Below are positions 13,174-15,147 of a stretch of 15,147 nt of DNA, in pieces. The position numbers and the translations under genes were made by a program. Position 1 is the stretch's first letter; the number at the start of each line of letters is the position of its first letter. Under the pieces are notes generated by a model. The model searched no databases. It had not been told where the DNA came from and worked only from the letters and a program-made list of their open reading frames with translations. The stretch spans positions 1 through 15,147 of the forward strand of contig DASWMI010000199.1 of assembly GCA_036399835.1 (NCBI GenBank), read 5' to 3'. This stretch comes from DASYML01 sp036399835. Lineage in GTDB: Bacteria; Acidobacteriota; Blastocatellia; Pyrinomonadales; Pyrinomonadaceae.

Positions 13174-14517
13174 ATGGTTCTCCCTCACTCTCTAAGAGAT
13201 TTTTCCTACCGGTCTCTAGCCTTGCTGATCTTCTTTTTCGGCGGATTGACAATCAATCTGATAATTTGCCACGCGCAATCCACAGGTTGTCCGCATGCTA
13301 ATGTGGTTCCTAGTTGGGCGTCAAATGCGACGGTCTATGTCAATTTCGGAAACATTACCGACGCCGTGCAAAGACAACAAATTCAAACGGCTTTGGAGAG
13401 GTGGAATACGGCCAATGCCTCCAATAATTCTGGTGTGCGATTTGTAATAGGCCCTGCTCCGGCAGGTGCTCCGACACTCACTTTGCAAAACGGTACATTA
13501 TCAGGTGGAGGAGCAGCGAATACTTCATATGACAATGTTACTGGCGGAGGCCTGTTACCGGGACAGCTTAATGCTGCGACTATCACCTTTGATCCAAATC
13601 TAAGGTTTCCAGATGGCACTCTTTTCTACGACCCCAGTCAGCCCGGATACGCTACGGTTTTCTTAAAACAGGCTTTGCATGAGCTTGGGCACACATTCGG
13701 TTTCGGCGATATGCAGAGAGAAAGTGCATCGTGTTACGGACAAACGGCAGGCTCAACGGTTATGAACGACGGCTGTGGTGTTAATGACTCGGCAAACAAT
13801 CAACCGACATCTCCAACAACGTGTGACCAAAGCTCAATAAATGTTACTTATCCCCCGCCAGCGCCCATGCCGTCGCCCACGCCTCAGTGCCGGAAGACAT
13901 GCACCTCGCGTCAAACGCTCAACGTCGAGACCTGCGAGTGCGAGAATAATTTCGACTACAATTACTTCGTGCTCACAGGAGGCAGTCCGATCCTCATAGA
14001 CATCAACGGCGATGGCTTTAGCCTGACGGACGGCCCGCAAGGCGTCTTTTTTGACCTCGATAGCGATGGCCTGACGGAACATCTGTCTTGGACTGCTGCC
14101 GAATCGGATGAGGTTTGGCTGGCTTTAGACCGCAACGCGAATGGGATAATTGATAATGGACAAGAACTGTTCGGCAACTTCACGCTCCAGCCTCAATCAA
14201 CCAATCTCAATGGATTCGCCGCGCTGGCCGAGTTCGACAAAGAGGAGAACGGCGGCCACACGGACGCCATGATTGACAGCCGCGATACCATCTTCAACAA
14301 CCTGCGATTATGGCGGGACTCGAATCACAACGGCCTCTCCGAGTTTGATGAGTTGCACTCCTTGCCGGAGCTTGGAGTGGAAGCAATCTCTCTCGACTAT
14401 AAAGAATCGAGAAGGGTTGACCGGCAGGGCAACCTGTTCCGGTATCGAGCGAAGGTGTACGGCATGAATCGCACACAACTCGGACGCTGGGCTTACGATG
14501 TCTTTCTCGTTCGGTGA
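13174..14517 (+). CDS. Secreted matrixin-like zinc metalloprotease with C-terminal Ca-binding module
   Basis: 447 aa. Residues 1-34 form a signal peptide (hydrophobic core LALLIFFFGGLTINLIICHA). The protease domain (about 38-225) has HELGHTFGFGD at 169-179 (H169, E170, H173, D179) and a Met-turn STVMNDG around M197. It matches the metzincin consensus, but with Asp rather than His as the apparent third zinc ligand, as in snapalysin (M7). A Pro-rich linker (227-237) and a Cys cluster (C239, C243, C254, C256) lead to a Ca-binding module (268-447). That module has EF-hand-like loops DINGDG (276-281), DLDSDG (294-299), DRNANG (319-324) and DSNHNG (382-387), and the IIDNGQELFGN motif seen in RTX-type and many acidobacterial secreted proteins. 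The protease half is AT-richer than the module. The ATG has AAGG nearby and lies 15 bases after the previous gene. Confidence 0.88.
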   Translation: MVLPHSLRDFSYRSLALLIFFFGGLTINLIICHAQSTGCPHANVVPSWASNATVYVNFGNITDAVQRQQIQTALERWNTANASNNSGVRFVIGPAPAGAPTLTLQNGTLSGGGAANTSYDNVTGGGLLPGQLNAATITFDPNLRFPDGTLFYDPSQPGYATVFLKQALHELGHTFGFGDMQRESASCYGQTAGSTVMNDGCGVNDSANNQPTSPTTCDQSSINVTYPPPAPMPSPTPQCRKTCTSRQTLNVETCECENNFDYNYFVLTGGSPILIDINGDGFSLTDGPQGVFFDLDSDGLTEHLSWTAAESDEVWLALDRNANGIIDNGQELFGNFTLQPQSTNLNGFAALAEFDKEENGGHTDAMIDSRDTIFNNLRLWRDSNHNGLSEFDELHSLPELGVEAISLDYKESRRVDRQGNLFRYRAKVYGMNRTQLGRWAYDVFLVR

Positions 14518-14551
14518 GAAGGCGAACTTCTTAACCTGAAAGCTAAAGAAT

Positions 14552-14586
14552 GCCGCCCGTGATTCGAGATAAGTCTTACGGGTGGC
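14552..14586 (+). terminator. Probable terminator after the protease gene
   Basis: GCCGCCCGT (14552-14560) pairs with ACGGGTGGC (14578-14586), nine base pairs including one G-T, with a 17-base loop and then TTTATATG. It lies 35 bases after the protease stop. The U-tract is short, so termination may be partial. The rest of the gap to 14766 holds a possible -10 (TATAAA 14706-14711, no well-placed -35) and no gene. Confidence 0.5.
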
Positions 14587-14766
14587 TTTATATGTTTATT
14601 GGCAAGGGTCAGCTCAACGACAGCTTTTGTGGAAGGATGGGAGGCTAAAAGAATCATTCCGTCTTGACTGTAACTTACTTGAAAACCCATCATGGGGCGG
14701 ATGCGTATAAATGATTTGCTGTTCCTTTAGAAGCCTGACAAAACTTTCCCTCTGGAGATAACCGAC

Positions 14767-15147
14767 ATGCACTCACGGTTCAAGTTTCTCGCTCCCGTCT
14801 GCCTCATACTGGTCATGCTTTTCTCGATCGGCAGCCGAACGTCCCTAGCCATGAGCGCGCTTGCAGGACAACAGGCTAAGGCCGATACGGCTGAGCAGCG
14901 GCTGCAAGGCATCTGGCAGGGAACGCTCGATGTCGGCGCGGTCAAGCTGCGTCTCGTCCTCAAAATCTCAAAAGCTCCTGACGGCAAATACACAGGGACT
15001 GTGGACAGCGTGGACCAGGGCGCAAACGATTTGCCGATTGACTCCATCAGCTTTAAGGACGGCTCGCTGCGTTTTGAGATGAAGGCCATCGGCGCGACTT
15101 ACGAGGGCAAGATGAACAACGAGGGGACGGAAATCTCGGGCCAGTGG
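14767..15147 (+). CDS. Secreted protein, N-terminal part (hydrolase-associated domain)
   Basis: 127 codons are visible and the frame runs off the window. Residues 1-35 are a signal peptide (APVCLILVMLFSIGS ... SLAMSALAG). From about residue 45 the sequence LQGIWQGTLDVGAVKLRLVLKIS ... GKYTGTVDSVDQGANDLPIDSISFKDGSLRFEMKAIGATYEGKMNNEGTEISGQW is a beta-rich repeat-like domain. In Acidobacteriota and Bacteroidota this domain often precedes an alpha/beta-hydrolase (dienelactone-hydrolase or S9-like) or beta-lactamase-like domain. Which one follows here cannot be seen. GGAG at 14754-14757 is 9 bases before the ATG, which supports this start. Confidence 0.85.
   Translation, partial: MHSRFKFLAPVCLILVMLFSIGSRTSLAMSALAGQQAKADTAEQRLQGIWQGTLDVGAVKLRLVLKISKAPDGKYTGTVDSVDQGANDLPIDSISFKDGSLRFEMKAIGATYEGKMNNEGTEISGQW

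Noticed and set aside
14686..14696. Small palindrome CCCAT-C-ATGGG
   Set aside because: Too short to separate from chance, with no clear promoter around it.
14727..15089. 120-codon frame on the - strand at the right end
   Set aside because: Antisense to the secreted protein that has a signal peptide and a good ribosome site.

Overview
The window reads as a chromosome segment of an Acidobacteriota bacterium, probably Blastocatellia-like. This is an inference from gene content: two VWFA-related proteins of the Acidobacterial type, an Oar-like TonB-dependent receptor with an N-terminal carboxypeptidase-regulatory domain, a cellulose-synthase-like GT2 enzyme, and a secreted Ca-binding module of a kind common in that phylum. 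Most of the DNA is GC-rich, with one clearly AT-richer stretch near the right end. No tRNA, rRNA, CRISPR array, transposase or phage gene was seen.

Left part (1-5314): the 3' end of one VWA protein and a complete second VWA protein lie in tandem on the + strand. They converge on a large outer-membrane receptor on the - strand, and a strong bidirectional hairpin terminator (2236-2282) separates the two. All three are predicted to be exported, so this is a cell-envelope block.

Middle (5315-12073, all - strand): in transcription order from the right, class II fructose-1,6-bisphosphatase (glpX), a DUF2085 membrane protein, a four-helix membrane protein with a Cys-Cys-Cys motif, and a small TM protein with a basic, Pro-rich tail. 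These four look like one operon or two linked ones. Next come a polytopic GT2 glycosyltransferase with its own hairpin-rich leader, and a secreted Xaa-Pro aminopeptidase. Two of the longest open frames (glpX and the aminopeptidase) start upstream of the likely true start, so shorter coordinates are given here.

Right part (12074-15147, + strand): a divergent intergenic region carries a near-consensus sigma70 promoter, a LacI-type palindrome and interleaved inverted repeats. It drives a two-gene unit: a secreted protein of unknown function whose core resembles an NTR/TIMP-like pattern, then a matrixin-like zinc protease (HExxHxxGxxD) fused to an EF-hand-like Ca-binding module. The first gene and the protease half of the second are much more AT-rich than the rest, which points to acquisition and mosaic assembly. 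The window ends inside a secreted protein with a lipocalin-like or hydrolase-associated N-terminal domain.

The most interesting candidate is the 12.2-14.5 kb unit: a possible inhibitor/metalloprotease pair with unusual leader DNA, next to a gluconeogenic gene. Its function is a hypothesis, not something the sequence proves.
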